This document shows positions 50,606-61,911 of a DNA stretch of 64,000 bases, piece after piece. Below the pieces are notes generated by a model. That model ran no database searches, was not told the DNA's origin, and was given only the letters and a program-made list of their open reading frames with translations. Both the position numbers and the translations under genes were made by a program. The stretch's first letter is position 1; the number at the start of each line of letters is the position of its first letter. This stretch comes from Fimbriimonas ginsengisoli (GTDB lineage: Bacteria; Armatimonadota; Fimbriimonadia; Fimbriimonadales; Fimbriimonadaceae), in the NCBI GenBank assembly GCA_016179045.1, contig JACOSL010000062.1, positions 1 to 64,000 of the forward strand, written 5' to 3'.

Positions 50606-53600
50606 ATGAGCATCGCAAGGTTTTCGGTTACGCGCCCGGTGGCGGTCACGATGCGGATTGCCGCGCTCGTGCTGCTCGGCGCCATCTGCCTGCTGCGGTT
50701 GCCCGTCGACCTTCTGCCGAAGGTGAGCATCCCGACGGTGGCGGTGTTTGTGAGCTGGCCCAACGTGGCGCCGGAGGAGATGGAAAGCCAGATCACCCGG
50801 CCACTGGAGCAGGCGGTTTCGAGCGCGCCCAACCTCTACCAGGTGACTTCGAGTTCGACCCTCGGGTCCTCGTTCGTGCGCATCCAGTTCAACTGGGGCA
50901 CCGACGTTGGACAGGCGGCGGTGGACGTGCTGCAGCTCGTTCAACGCGCGAAGGCGGCCTTTCCCAACGACCCGACCTTGCAATCGCCGACGGTTTTCAA
51001 GTTCGACCCGTCCGCCCAGCCGATCCGCATCTACGGCATATCGGGGATGTCGGACATCGTCAAGCTGCGCACCCTCATCGACAACGAGGTTTCGCCCATT
51101 ATCGAATCCGCCAACGGCGTGGCGGCGGCGACCGTGACGGGTGGGCAGGAGCGCGCGATCCTCGTGGACGTCGATCCCAAGCGCCTGGAGGCGTTTCACC
51201 TGACACTTGCGGACGTGACGAAGCGCCTGCAGCAGGAGAACATCAACCTTCCCGGCGGCCTTTCGAGGATGGGCAACACGGAGCTTGCGATCCGGAGCGT
51301 GGGCGATTTTGCCAAGCCGGAAGAGATATTGCAAGTGCCCATCGCGAACGTGAATGGCCAGAACATCCGGCTCTCCGATATCGCGGTTGTCTCCGACTCG
51401 CACCAAGAGCAGCGTATCTTTTCGCGGTTGAACGGAGAGTCGGCGGTGGGTCTTGCCATCACCAAGCAGAGCGATGCGAACACGATCTCGACCGCCCGCA
51501 ATATCGAAGCGAAGGTGCTGGACGCGCAACGGCAGTATCCGGGGCTGACGTTCCGGATCGCCTACGACCAGTCGGGCTTCATCGAACGTTCGATGAACGA
51601 CCTGAAGACCACCGCCGCGATCGGTGGTCTGCTCGCGCTCGGCATCCTCATGATGTTTCTGCGCAACTTCCGCAGCACCATGGTGGTGGGCCTGAGCATT
51701 CCGATTTCCATCATTTCGACGTTCGCGCTGCTGTACTTCGGCGGGTTTACGCTGAACACGATTTCGCTTAGCGGGCTTGCACTTGCCACCGGCCTCATCG
51801 TGGACGACGCGGTAGTGGTGCTGGAGAACATCTTCCGGCATATCGAACGGGATAAGAAGCGGGCGGCGGAGGCGGCGGTTTCGGGCGCGACCGAGATCAT
51901 GGGCGCGGTCGTGGCCTCGACGCTCACGATCATGATCGTCTTTCTACCCTTGCTGATGATCAAGGGCCAGTCGGGACAAACCTTCACCCAGTTCGCCCTC
52001 GTCGTGATCTTCTCGCTTGCGGTGTCGCTTCTAGACGCGACCACGGTTGTGCCGATGCTCGCCTCACGGATAATCAGTGAACGCGAAGTGGAGGAGGAGG
52101 CTCACCCCGAGCTTCGCGCGATGCACGGCACGAGGGTCGGGCCGCTCACGCGTCTGTTCGACTGGTTTGGCGGGAAGTTCAATGCAGTGGACGCCGCCTA
52201 CCGACGAGGTCTGGCCTGGGCGATCCATCACCGAGGCTGGGTACTGACGGGAGCGGGCCTTTCGATCGTCGCCTGCCTACCGCTGATCCCCCTGCTTGGG
52301 AGCGAAATGCTGCCTGCCACCGACAGCGGCGACTTTAGCGTGAGCGTACGGCTGCCGATTGGGACGTCTCTGGACAAGACCAAGGCGACAATGGACCGGG
52401 TCGAGCAGATCTTGCTAAGCCGCCCCGACGTGGAAACGGTGTTCCTGGCCGCCGGCGCCAACATGAGCTTCCGGGGCGCTTCGAACTCGCCGGTTTCTTA
52501 CCAAGGCGGAGCGACCGTGCGGCTCAAACCCAATCGCAAGAAGACGACCCAGCAGGTTGTTCAAGAGGTCCAGCGTTCGCTCGCGCAGATCCCCGGGATC
52601 CGCGGCCTGGTGACGCCCTTCGACATCGTCACCAACATCCTCACCGGCGGAAACACGAACATGGAGGTGGACGTCTTCAGCCCGGACCTCGCCTTGCTTA
52701 AGGCGGGGGCGGACCAGACCTTGCAGACGATGCAACAAGTCCCGGGGCTGGAGAGCGTCGATATCGGCGTGCAAGACGCCGCGCCCGAGGTGCAATGGCA
52801 CATCGACAGGCAGAAGGCAACCCAGTTCGGAGTGACGTTCTCCGACGTCGCGAACGCGATCAACGCGGCAACGAACGGCACGCTTTCGACCTACTACCTC
52901 GAGCGCGGGTTCCAGTATCCGATTTACGTGGAGGTGCCGCCGAACTTAAGGCGGTCGCCCGACCAGATCGCGCAAGTGCCGATCGCGACCAAGGCCAAGA
53001 ACCCGGACGGCTCGGTGGCTCTCGTCCGGCTTGGCCAAGTCGCGCACTCGGTGGTCCAGATGGGGCCGAACGAGATCGAACGCATCGACCGCCAGCGGTT
53101 TCTGCCGGTGCAAGGCAGGTTGTCCGGTCGCTCCGAAAGCGAGGTCCAGGCCGACATCGCGGCGGCGATGGCCAAGAATCCACTTCAGCAAGGGCTGCGA
53201 TGGGAGTTCGGCACGAACCAGAGGCGGCGGGCGGAGGAGTTCTCGGGCCTTGGCATGGCGGTGTTCCTCGCGATCGCGCTCATCTACATGCTGCTCGCGT
53301 CGCAGTTCGAGTCGTTTATCTATCCGCTCGTCGTGCTGACGTCGGTGCCGCTGTGCTCGATCGGCGTCGTTCTGTCGCTGTTCCTCACAAATCGCGCCTT
53401 CGGGCTGACCGCCTTCATTGGGCTTTTGATGCTGATTGGCATCGTGGTCAAGAACGGCATTTTGCTCGTGGACTACACGAACCAACTTCGGGCGCGGGGC
53501 TTTTCGCGCGATGAGGCGGTGCTGACCGCGAGCCCGACTCGGATGAGACCCATCCTGATGACGACGAGCGCGGCCATCCTCGGAATGTTCCCACTCGCTC

Positions 53601-53851
53601 TGGCGCTCGGGCGCGGATCGGAGACGCAGGCGCCGCTCGCGACCGCGGTGATCGGTGGCCTGGCAACGTCCTCGCTCTTGACCTTGTTCGTAGTTCCGGT
53701 CGTGTACACGCTGTTCGACGACCTCGCCAGAAAGCTGCGCAAGGACCCGCGAGATCTCGACCGATCCGAAATGGTCGAGCCGTCGATCGAGGCGACCGAG
53801 CGAACGCCCGCGCCGGCTGAGCCGGCAAAGCCGCGCGCGGGGGCCAAGTAG
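50606..53851 (+). CDS. RND efflux transporter (HAE-1/AcrB-type)
   Basis: The 1,081-residue product has the AcrB plan of twelve membrane helices and two large periplasmic loops. The start ARFSVTRPVAVTMRIAALVLLG is typical. The proton-relay aspartates are in GLIVDDAVVVLENIFRH, and FAIALIYMLLASQFESF and GIVVKNGILLVDYTNQLR in the second half are characteristic. It exports drugs, detergents or lipids using the proton gradient. The ATG at 50606 follows ggaggcaagggg. It lies between the adaptor and TolC genes in a three-gene operon. Substrates cannot be read from sequence. Confidence 0.93.
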   Translation: MSIARFSVTRPVAVTMRIAALVLLGAICLLRLPVDLLPKVSIPTVAVFVSWPNVAPEEMESQITRPLEQAVSSAPNLYQVTSSSTLGSSFVRIQFNWGTDVGQAAVDVLQLVQRAKAAFPNDPTLQSPTVFKFDPSAQPIRIYGISGMSDIVKLRTLIDNEVSPIIESANGVAAATVTGGQERAILVDVDPKRLEAFHLTLADVTKRLQQENINLPGGLSRMGNTELAIRSVGDFAKPEEILQVPIANVNGQNIRLSDIAVVSDSHQEQRIFSRLNGESAVGLAITKQSDANTISTARNIEAKVLDAQRQYPGLTFRIAYDQSGFIERSMNDLKTTAAIGGLLALGILMMFLRNFRSTMVVGLSIPISIISTFALLYFGGFTLNTISLSGLALATGLIVDDAVVVLENIFRHIERDKKRAAEAAVSGATEIMGAVVASTLTIMIVFLPLLMIKGQSGQTFTQFALVVIFSLAVSLLDATTVVPMLASRIISEREVEEEAHPELRAMHGTRVGPLTRLFDWFGGKFNAVDAAYRRGLAWAIHHRGWVLTGAGLSIVACLPLIPLLGSEMLPATDSGDFSVSVRLPIGTSLDKTKATMDRVEQILLSRPDVETVFLAAGANMSFRGASNSPVSYQGGATVRLKPNRKKTTQQVVQEVQRSLAQIPGIRGLVTPFDIVTNILTGGNTNMEVDVFSPDLALLKAGADQTLQTMQQVPGLESVDIGVQDAAPEVQWHIDRQKATQFGVTFSDVANAINAATNGTLSTYYLERGFQYPIYVEVPPNLRRSPDQIAQVPIATKAKNPDGSVALVRLGQVAHSVVQMGPNEIERIDRQRFLPVQGRLSGRSESEVQADIAAAMAKNPLQQGLRWEFGTNQRRRAEEFSGLGMAVFLAIALIYMLLASQFESFIYPLVVLTSVPLCSIGVVLSLFLTNRAFGLTAFIGLLMLIGIVVKNGILLVDYTNQLRARGFSRDEAVLTASPTRMRPILMTTSAAILGMFPLALALGRGSETQAPLATAVIGGLATSSLLTLFVVPVVYTLFDDLARKLRKDPRDLDRSEMVEPSIEATERTPAPAEPAKPRAGAK

Positions 53852-53853
53852 CG

Positions 53854-55233
53854 TTGATCGCGGGCCTGCTTCCAGGAGGGCGTCCAGGGCGCATTTGGGG
53901 GCTGGCATCGGCATTAGGACTTTGGGCGTCGGTTGGGGCGCAGACCCCGCCGGTCGCGCCGCAGACCACCGATGTGCCAGTTCCGGCGCCTCTCGAATTG
54001 CCCTCTTTCGCGGCCGATGCGCTGAAAGGGCCGTTGGCTGCCCAAGATGCGGTTGCCTTCGCGCTCGATCACAGTCCTGTAGTCCGGGCGGCGCGAGCCA
54101 ACCTCATCACCGCGATCGGGAAATATCGGCAGACCGGCTCGGCGCTCAATCCGTCGCTGAGCCTTTCACACACCTACACGCGGCAGGAGACGATCGAGAA
54201 CCGCTCTTCGTCCTCGGTGAGCGTGCCCACGGCGTATTCGTCGGCGGTGACTCTCAAGCAGCTCTTGTTCGACTTCGATAAATCTCCGAACCTGACCAAG
54301 GCTGCGCGGCTGCAGGTCGAGGCGTCGCGTCAGGCTTTGCGCCAAGCCGAATCCGATCTGGCCCTTTCCGTGAAGAGCGGGTTTTATACCGCTTTTGAGG
54401 CTGCCAGGCTTGTAGCTGTGGCGGAGGCCAATGTGAAGAGTCGCGGTCTGCAGCTTGAGTTGGCGAAGGCCCGGATGGGAGCAGGGTTGGGGGCGCCCGC
54501 CGACGTGGTGCGCGCGACCACTTCGTTCGACGACGGCCTTAATACTCTCGTTCAGGCGAGGGCGACGGCCTTAACCGCGCGTGTGCAATTTGCGGCGCTG
54601 CTCGGGCTTGATCCTCGGAGCGAATTGAAGCTCTCGGCGGGGCATGAAGCGGCAGTCGCGAGCCCTAAGTTGCCGGACCTCGTGGCGAGCGCCCTGTCGC
54701 AGCGGCCTGAGGCCCTCGCTGCCGTCGCCAACTTGGAATCGGCTCGTGCCACCCGCAAGGCGTCCCTGGCTAACGATTCGCCTAGCGTCGCGCTCAGCTT
54801 GATCTATGGCGCGAAGGGCGACCGCGACCCGACCCTGACTCAGACGGGAGCGGCGGCGCTCAGCGTGACCTGGCCGATTTGGGATGGCGGGTTCTCGCAC
54901 GGCGTGCGCATCCAAGCCGACGGCCAGCTTGCCTCTGCGGAGGCCGTCTCTCGGCAGACGTCTCTTGCGGTCGTGTCCGATGTGTCACAGGCCTTCGTGC
55001 TGTTGCAGGCGGCGGAGCAGCGGCTTACGATCGCCACCGCCGAGGAAGCCAACGCGCTGGAGGGTGCGCGGCTGGCGGAGGGGCGTTACCGGGCCGGGGT
55101 GGGATCGTTTTTGGAGGTCACCGACGCTCAGGCCGCGCTCGTGAGCGCGCAAACGGCGAGAGTGAACGCGGAATCGGGGCTGGATCGAGCGCGGGCGACC
55201 CTCGCCCACGCGGTGGGTCCCTCCTTGAACTGA
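53854..55233 (+). CDS. TolC family outer-membrane efflux protein
   Basis: The 459-residue product has a signal peptide (IWGLASALGLWASVGAQ). The OEP repeats are long helices: QDAVAFALDHSPVVRAARANL at the start of the first and TVEQRLTIATAEEANALEGARLAEGRYRAGVGSFLEVTDAQ-like sequence in the second, each followed by barrel strands (NPSLSLSHTYTRQE and PSVALSLIYGAKGD). It forms the outer-membrane channel of the tripartite pump. The TTG start at 53854 is two bases after the pump stop. It is the last pump gene of the operon. Confidence 0.88.
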   Translation: MIAGLLPGGRPGRIWGLASALGLWASVGAQTPPVAPQTTDVPVPAPLELPSFAADALKGPLAAQDAVAFALDHSPVVRAARANLITAIGKYRQTGSALNPSLSLSHTYTRQETIENRSSSSVSVPTAYSSAVTLKQLLFDFDKSPNLTKAARLQVEASRQALRQAESDLALSVKSGFYTAFEAARLVAVAEANVKSRGLQLELAKARMGAGLGAPADVVRATTSFDDGLNTLVQARATALTARVQFAALLGLDPRSELKLSAGHEAAVASPKLPDLVASALSQRPEALAAVANLESARATRKASLANDSPSVALSLIYGAKGDRDPTLTQTGAAALSVTWPIWDGGFSHGVRIQADGQLASAEAVSRQTSLAVVSDVSQAFVLLQAAEQRLTIATAEEANALEGARLAEGRYRAGVGSFLEVTDAQAALVSAQTARVNAESGLDRARATLAHAVGPSLN

Positions 55234-55315
55234 TCTCGCGTCGAGGTCACAGGGACCAGTTCGCCAAACCGGTAGACTGGTGTCGTGCCACATGGTGTGG
55301 CGGAGGAGGAAGGGA

Positions 55316-55846
55316 ATGAGAAAGCTGTTTGTACTAACCGCGTTGGCGATCGCCACCGGCTGCTTTGCCCAGGAAAACGCCGGGTTTACGCCCCCGGCCA
55401 AGGAACTCAAGGCTCTGAACTTCATGGAGGGACGCTGGCACGGAAGCGAGACCTATTGGTTCGGCCCCAAGCCGATGAAGGCGAAGGTCGTGATCGTTAG
55501 TTCGTGGACCCTGAACAAGATGTATATGAAGGGGGATGCCACGATGCTGGTGCAGGGCATGAAGACGCCGATGCGCGGCATGTCGATGTTCACGTATGAC
55601 GGCAGGGCAAAGGCGTTTGTGGGCTATTGGTTCGATTCGATGGCCCCGGTCGCGACCAAGATGACGGGAACGGCGAAAGGCGACACCCTGGAGATCACCG
55701 GGGAATCGGAGATGCAACCCGGCCAGCCGACCACGATGCGCGCCTCTTGGACGAAGAAGGGCGCAGGTCACATTGATTTCACAATGGAGGCCAAGATGGG
55801 CGACAAGTGGACCAAGGTGATCGAGGGGCATTACGATAAGAGCTAG
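55316..55846 (+). CDS. Secreted DUF1579 family protein
   Basis: The 176-residue product has a signal peptide (LFVLTALAIATGCFAQ). It matches DUF1579: ELKALNFMEGRWHGSETYWFGP, SSWTLNKMYMKGDATM, MSMFTYDGRAKAFVGYWFD and MTGTAKGDTLEITGE. The family forms a small lipocalin-like barrel; its function is unknown. The start has an excellent Shine-Dalgarno (ggaggaaggg), and tagact upstream (55272-55277) could be a -10. It is probably expressed independently of the pump. Confidence 0.75.
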   Translation: MRKLFVLTALAIATGCFAQENAGFTPPAKELKALNFMEGRWHGSETYWFGPKPMKAKVVIVSSWTLNKMYMKGDATMLVQGMKTPMRGMSMFTYDGRAKAFVGYWFDSMAPVATKMTGTAKGDTLEITGESEMQPGQPTTMRASWTKKGAGHIDFTMEAKMGDKWTKVIEGHYDKS

Positions 55847-55854
55847 GGTGACCG

Positions 55855-55900
55855 GCTTTGCGTAGCTCTGCGTGGCTCTGCATGGCCTTGCGTGGCTGTG
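55855..55900 (+). repeat. Repeat copy at the start of the transglycosylase gene
   Basis: Units of ctctgcgtggctctgcatgg and ccttgcgtggctgtgg overlap the start codon and first codons of the next gene. Confidence 0.5.
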
Positions 55901-56852
55901 GCGGCGGTGTGATAGGCCTCATCGTGCTGCTCTCGCTGGTTCCCGACCTTGCCGTCGGCCAGACGCTCAGCCAGTACGTAAAGTTGCGCAGGCATTACGG
56001 AATCTGGCAGGCGGCGGGGGTCGAGGCGCTCGAGACGATGGTCGGGCAGAAGGTGGTGGAGATTCAGGGGGTCGTGGTCGGCGGCTTCTCCAACAGGAGT
56101 GGGGCAACGCTGTTGGTTCGGCGATCCGATGGAGGCGACCTCACGATCGATGCGCCTCAGCGCCCGGAGTGGCTTTCGGGCGGGGAAATCCCCGCCCGCC
56201 TGCTCGTGGAGGCGAGCCGGGGCGACGAGTATGGCGAGCTGCGGTGCACGCTGATCGGCGTCGCGCCCGAGCACGACATCGCGCGGATCGAGCGCCGGAG
56301 CCCGCCGAAAGCCAAGCCGGGGGCTAAGCAAGGATCGAAGCCAAGCCGCGAATGGATTTTGCCGCGCGCGCAGGTCGAGCCGCTGTACGCGGCGTACGTT
56401 CGGCGGCAGAATCCCCGCCTGAGCGCCGAGCAAGCCAGCCTTATCGCACGCGGAGTTATAGGATTCAGCATCAAGTACGGCGTGGACGCGCGGCTGATCA
56501 TGGCGATGCTCGTGGTCGAAAGCGGCTTCGACCCAGGCGCGACGAGCCGAACCGGCGCGCAGGGGCTGGGCCAACTCATGCCCGGTACGGCCCAATGGAT
56601 GGGGGTTTCGGACGCGTACGACACGGTCGACAACCTCTACGGCACGGTGAAGCTGGTGCGAACGCACCTCGATCGGTATGGCCGCGGGGGGAGAAACAAC
56701 TTCGAACAGCTTGCACTGACTCTTGCCGCTTACAACGCGGGCGAGGGGGCGGTGGCGCGCCATGGCGGTGTTCCTCCTTACCGAGAAACGCAGGCGTACG
56801 TGCGCAAGGTGATCTCACTGTACGCGGCACTCGCCCCGGGAAAGGTGAGGGG

Positions 56853-56856
<4 letters not shown>
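55882..56856 (+). CDS. Lytic transglycosylase (SLT domain)
   Basis: The 324-residue product has a hydrophobic signal (GVIGLIVLLSLVPDLAVGQ). A strand-rich N-terminal domain of about 130 residues follows, then an SLT domain: the catalytic glutamate in VVESGFDPGATS, GAQGLGQLMPGTAQWMG, and TLAAYNAGEGAVARHGG. It cleaves peptidoglycan glycan strands to 1,6-anhydro products. The start is ATG 55882 or GTG 55909; the former lies within a dispersed repeat that provides its first residues. The stop shares a CTAG with the convergent typA gene. Confidence 0.87.
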
Positions 56857-58676
<1,820 letters not shown>

Positions 58677-58809
58677 GGGAACCCATAGTGTACCTAATTT
58701 GAACCTGAGAGGGCGGCGACGGCGTCCCACAAACGCGGGCGTAGCGCTCGGCACAACCCGTGCCTTTGCCAGCTAGGCGGGCGGGCGACGTGCCAAAGAT
58801 TGACTTGGG

Positions 58810-59403
58810 ATGTTGCGAAGAGCCGGATTATCGATCCTGATCTTGTGCCTTGGCGGTCTTGGCCTTGCCTGGCACGGGCAGCTCTTGTGGAAGGTCGAGC
58901 AAGGGGCCTTTTCGATCACCTTGCCGGGCAAGCCGGACTACTCGACCGAGATGAATCCCGCTTGGCCGAGCGAGTGCAGAACGCATTCATACACTTGCAG
59001 CACCGCATTTCGCGCGTACGTTGCGAGCTACGCGCTTATGCCGCGCGATCTGCGCAACGCGGTCACCAAGGCCCTCGAGGAAGATCCGAAGGGCGAGGAT
59101 GTTCGCTACGTGCTGAACGAGGTGGTGCACGGCCTGACCCAGGCGGCGCCGGGCGCGAAGATTACGGAAGACCAGTTTCTGATGACGCAAGGCTTTCCAA
59201 CGCGGAAGGTAAAGATCGAGATGCCGAACGGGATGACGCTCTACGCGATGGCGCTCGTCACCCAAGACAGGCTTTACACCCTGGCGATGGCCAACCCTAA
59301 GAGCGTGGACAATCCGGAGGCGGCGAAGGGCTACTTCGACTCGCTCAAGCTGGATACCGGCGGAATCACGACCGCCCACCCGGTTGATCCGATCGGCAAC
59401 TAG
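58810..59403 (+). CDS. Secreted or membrane-anchored protein of unknown function
   Basis: The 197-residue product has an N-terminal hydrophobic segment (LSILILCLGGLGLAW). The mature part begins with FSITLPGKPDYSTE and ends with AKGYFDSLKLD. This 'F-S-(I/V)-x-(L/F)-P-G-K-P ... F-F/D-S-(F/L)-K' frame resembles a widespread group of secreted proteins found in Planctomycetes, Acidobacteria and relatives, with no known function. Two Cys (ECRTHSYTCS) are close enough for a disulphide. It is divergent from typA and upstream of pdxS, separated by a repeat-containing gap. Confidence 0.6.
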   Translation: MLRRAGLSILILCLGGLGLAWHGQLLWKVEQGAFSITLPGKPDYSTEMNPAWPSECRTHSYTCSTAFRAYVASYALMPRDLRNAVTKALEEDPKGEDVRYVLNEVVHGLTQAAPGAKITEDQFLMTQGFPTRKVKIEMPNGMTLYAMALVTQDRLYTLAMANPKSVDNPEAAKGYFDSLKLDTGGITTAHPVDPIGN

Positions 59404-59420
59404 TCGGATCCCTCGCCAGC

Positions 59421-59467
59421 CGCACGGGCTGAAGCCCAAGCCACCCGTCTGCCTAACGAAGTTAGGC
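59421..59467 (+). repeat. Composite repeat with two hairpins
   Basis: The first half (59421-59446) is the third copy of the cgcacgggct(a/g)aagccc element found in the anti-sigma-like gene. The second half holds a perfect 7-bp hairpin, gcctaac-gaa-gttaggc (59451-59467). It lies 65 bases before pdxS and could also act as a terminator for the gene upstream. Confidence 0.6.
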
Positions 59468-59505
59468 TGTGCCGTACTCCACTCAGGTTCACCGCGCAGC
59501 GGCGG

Positions 59506-59511
59506 TATACT
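59506..59511 (+). promoter_or_regulatory. -10 box of pdxS
   Basis: tatact lies 20 bases before the pdxS ATG, with gagg between them as a short ribosome-binding site. Confidence 0.4.
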
Positions 59512-59531
59512 AAATTGAACCTGAGGACCCA

Positions 59532-60434
59532 ATGAGCACCCGCACTCCTATCGACCACCTGAAGACCTGGCGCGAAAAGGTCGGCCTTGCCGAAATGCTC
59601 AAAGGCGGCGTGATCATGGACGTGGTCAGCGTCGAGCATGCAAAGATCGCGGAGGACGCGGGCGCGGTCGCGGTGATGGCGCTCGAGCGCGTTCCCGCCG
59701 ACATTAGGCGCGACGGCGGCGTTGCTCGCATGAGCGATCCGGAAATGATCCTCGCGATCAAGGACGCGGTGTCGATTCCGGTCATGGCCAAGTGCCGGAT
59801 CGGGCACTTCGTCGAGGCGCAGATATTGGAAGCCCTCGAGGTGGACTTCATCGACGAGAGCGAAGTGTTGACGCCGGCCGACGAGGAGCATCACGTGGAC
59901 AAGCACCGGTTCACGGTGCCGTTCGTGTGCGGGGCGCGGAATCTGGGCGAGGCTCTTCGGCGATGCGGCGAGGGCGCCGCGATGATCCGCACGAAAGGCG
60001 AAGCGGGGACGGGCGACGTGGTCGAGGCGGTGCGGCACATGCGCACGATCATGTCGGAGATGCGGCGTGTGCACGCCTCGCGGGAGGACGAATTGGCCAC
60101 GCTCGCCAAGGAACTGCAAGCGCCGCTCGAGATGGTGCGGGTCGTGCACGAGACTGGGCGGATGCCGGTGCCAAACTTTTCGGCGGGCGGCATCGCGACG
60201 CCGGCCGACGCGGCGATGATGATGAAGCTTGGCGCGGAATCGGTGTTCGTCGGCTCGGGCATTTTCAAGTCGGGCAATCCGCAGCGGCGCGCGCGGGCGA
60301 TCGTGGAGGCGGTGCTGTTTCGAGACGAGCCGAAGAAGCTCGCCGAGATCAGCCGCAACCTGGGAGAGCCGATGGTTGGCATCGCGGTTGGGTCTTTGAG
60401 CGAGCAGGAACTGCTGGCTGGTCGCGGCTGGTAA
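59532..60434 (+). CDS. pdxS: Pyridoxal 5'-phosphate synthase lyase subunit PdxS
   Basis: The 300-residue product is PdxS (SNZ family): [56 protein letters not shown] with a catalytic lysine, and [14 protein letters not shown] with the second. [29 protein letters not shown] completes the phosphate-binding part. It makes PLP directly from ribose 5-phosphate, glyceraldehyde 3-phosphate and ammonia. The glutaminase partner PdxT, usually the next gene, is not in the 280 bases downstream nor elsewhere in the window. The PLP supports enzymes such as the dehydratase at 44591. Confidence 0.96.
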   Translation: MSTRTPIDHLKTWREKVGLAEMLKGGVIMDVVSVEHAKIAEDAGAVAVMALERVPADIRRDGGVARMSDPEMILAIKDAVSIPVMAKCRIGHFVEAQILEALEVDFIDESEVLTPADEEHHVDKHRFTVPFVCGARNLGEALRRCGEGAAMIRTKGEAGTGDVVEAVRHMRTIMSEMRRVHASREDELATLAKELQAPLEMVRVVHETGRMPVPNFSAGGIATPADAAMMMKLGAESVFVGSGIFKSGNPQRRARAIVEAVLFRDEPKKLAEISRNLGEPMVGIAVGSLSEQELLAGRGW

Positions 60435-60715
60435 GTCTGGCGTCGCAGGGGGAGGGGAAAGATTTTCTTTGGTTCTCGAGGACGTCATCCCTGGCGTCCG
60501 CTCGGGTGAGTCACGCTCAGCTGCAGATCTTGGCAGCCCTTCGGTCGCGTTGCGGCTTACCATTAGCACCGCCATCCGGTCTCGGCAAGCCGTCGACCGA
60601 CTTCCCCCCGGCACGGCAAGGGGAAGAGTTCTGGGAAGGCGCCGTAGACTCCGATCTGCGACTGCGAAAAGAGGCACACGGCCTCCTTCATAGCGGCAAT
60701 ACATTTCCGGTGTCG

Positions 60716-61762
60716 CTACCCCGATTTCAGCCCAAGGGCGGCCTTCTCTTCCCGCAGGGCCCGGCAGACCTCCGCCGTCTGGCTCCAATTGCCGAACAGG
60801 GCGCGGGCGGCTGCGCGGGAGGGCGCTTCGATCCCCGACACCTCGCGGCGAATCCGCTCGATGGCTTGGGAGGGATTATGTTCCAGCCCGCGCCATAGTG
60901 CGCGGTGGGTTTCGATCACCCGCGCCTCGAAGGCTTGGCGCGCGACCGGGTTCTGGGCGAGGGCGGCGGTTTCTGCGGAGGCGGCGACATCGGCATTCCC
61001 GCTCGCGAGGTCGGCGACCCTGGCTCGGGCAAGCGCGAGCTCGCCGGGCACGCACGAGCGCAAGCTCGGCTCGGGCAGCCGTCCGATCAATGCGGCGAAT
61101 GCGGGCGAATCGGCGCCGAGCGAGGGAGCGCCCGCCCTCATGACCAGCCGCTCGCAAGCGGTCTCGGCCTGGGCGGCGGCGAGCAGGGGCACCTGTCCGA
61201 GGTGGCGAGCGATGCGGACGAGGATGGCGAGATCGGCCGATGCTCCTCGCAGGTCATGATGGGCGGCGCGGAGAGCGGCGCGGGCGGCAAAGAGACGAGC
61301 GAGGGTCTTGAGGCCGGTTAGTTCGGGCGGCGACTCTGAATGCGTCCGGGTGAGGTCGAACCAGCACGATGGGCGGCGCGATGCTTCGTCGGCAGCTCGC
61401 ATGGCGGCGCCCCACTTGCGGATCGCGAGTGCGGCTTCCGCGAGGTCCTCAGTCGTGGCCTTCCCGCCTGCGGTTTTGGAAAGGGCATCGAGAAGGCGGT
61501 TAGATTCGCCGTAAGGCCGCATGTCCATGAGGATGAGGGCGTGGCGGTATCCGGGGGCGGCGTTGAATTCGGGCTGGATGTCGGCGGCGGAATCGGACAG
61601 CAGCCCTTCGCGCAAAGCTGCGCTCAGCTGGTCGGGAAGGGAGGCGGCGGCTTCCCGAAGGTCGACGACGACGCACACGACAACGGCAGCCACGCCAAGC
61701 GCGAGGCAGAGAGCGACGCGGCGGGCGATTCTAGGCTTCCTTGTCCGGTAGCCGGCATCCAC
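60716..61762 (-). CDS. Membrane-anchored helical protein of unknown function
   Basis: The product is about 348 residues. A short basic N-terminus (GYRTRKPRIARR) precedes one membrane segment (VALCLALGVAAVVVCVVV). The outer part is Ala/Leu/Arg-rich and helical, with repeats of about 35 residues that look TPR- or Sel1-like in spacing (LAEAALAIRKWGAAMRAADE, LFAARAALRAAHHDLRGASADLAILVRIA). I recognise no enzyme motif. I chose the GTG at 61762 because tagagt ends seven bases before it on this strand; GTG 61771 or the longer frame to 61879 are alternatives. The 281 bases between pdxS and its stop hold no gene I can see. Confidence 0.5.
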   Translation of the reverse strand: MDAGYRTRKPRIARRVALCLALGVAAVVVCVVVDLREAAASLPDQLSAALREGLLSDSAADIQPEFNAAPGYRHALILMDMRPYGESNRLLDALSKTAGGKATTEDLAEAALAIRKWGAAMRAADEASRRPSCWFDLTRTHSESPPELTGLKTLARLFAARAALRAAHHDLRGASADLAILVRIARHLGQVPLLAAAQAETACERLVMRAGAPSLGADSPAFAALIGRLPEPSLRSCVPGELALARARVADLASGNADVAASAETAALAQNPVARQAFEARVIETHRALWRGLEHNPSQAIERIRREVSGIEAPSRAAARALFGNWSQTAEVCRALREEKAALGLKSG

Positions 61763-61769
61763 AGTAGCC

Positions 61770-61775
61770 ACTCTA
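61770..61775 (-). promoter_or_regulatory. Candidate -10 box for a leaderless gene on the minus strand
   Basis: tagagt (minus strand) ends seven bases before the GTG at 61762. No clear -35 was found. Confidence 0.3.
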
Positions 61776-61892
61776 CAAACGGATTCGGGCCATTCGTCAT
61801 GAGAATTGGGCGGGGTTTGCGCAAACCTAGCGAATGCACTTGGGGCCGACCAGACCCAGCCCAGCGGGCACGCTGCCAAGTCCCAAACCGTC

Positions 61893-61898
61893 TATAAT
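61893..61898 (+). promoter_or_regulatory. -10 box before the small secreted protein gene
   Basis: A perfect tataat is 13 bases before the ATG at 61912, leaving a leader of about six bases. Confidence 0.45.
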
Positions 61899-61911
61899 CT
61901 TTAGGTTCCCA

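Noticed and set aside
50363-51841. 492-residue minus-strand open frame over the efflux genes
   Set aside because: Antisense to clear adaptor and RND genes, and its sequence has the low-complexity Arg/His-rich look of a shadow frame.
60435-60715. Possible short gene between pdxS and the helical protein
   Set aside because: Open frames here are short, without start signals, signal peptides or conserved motifs.
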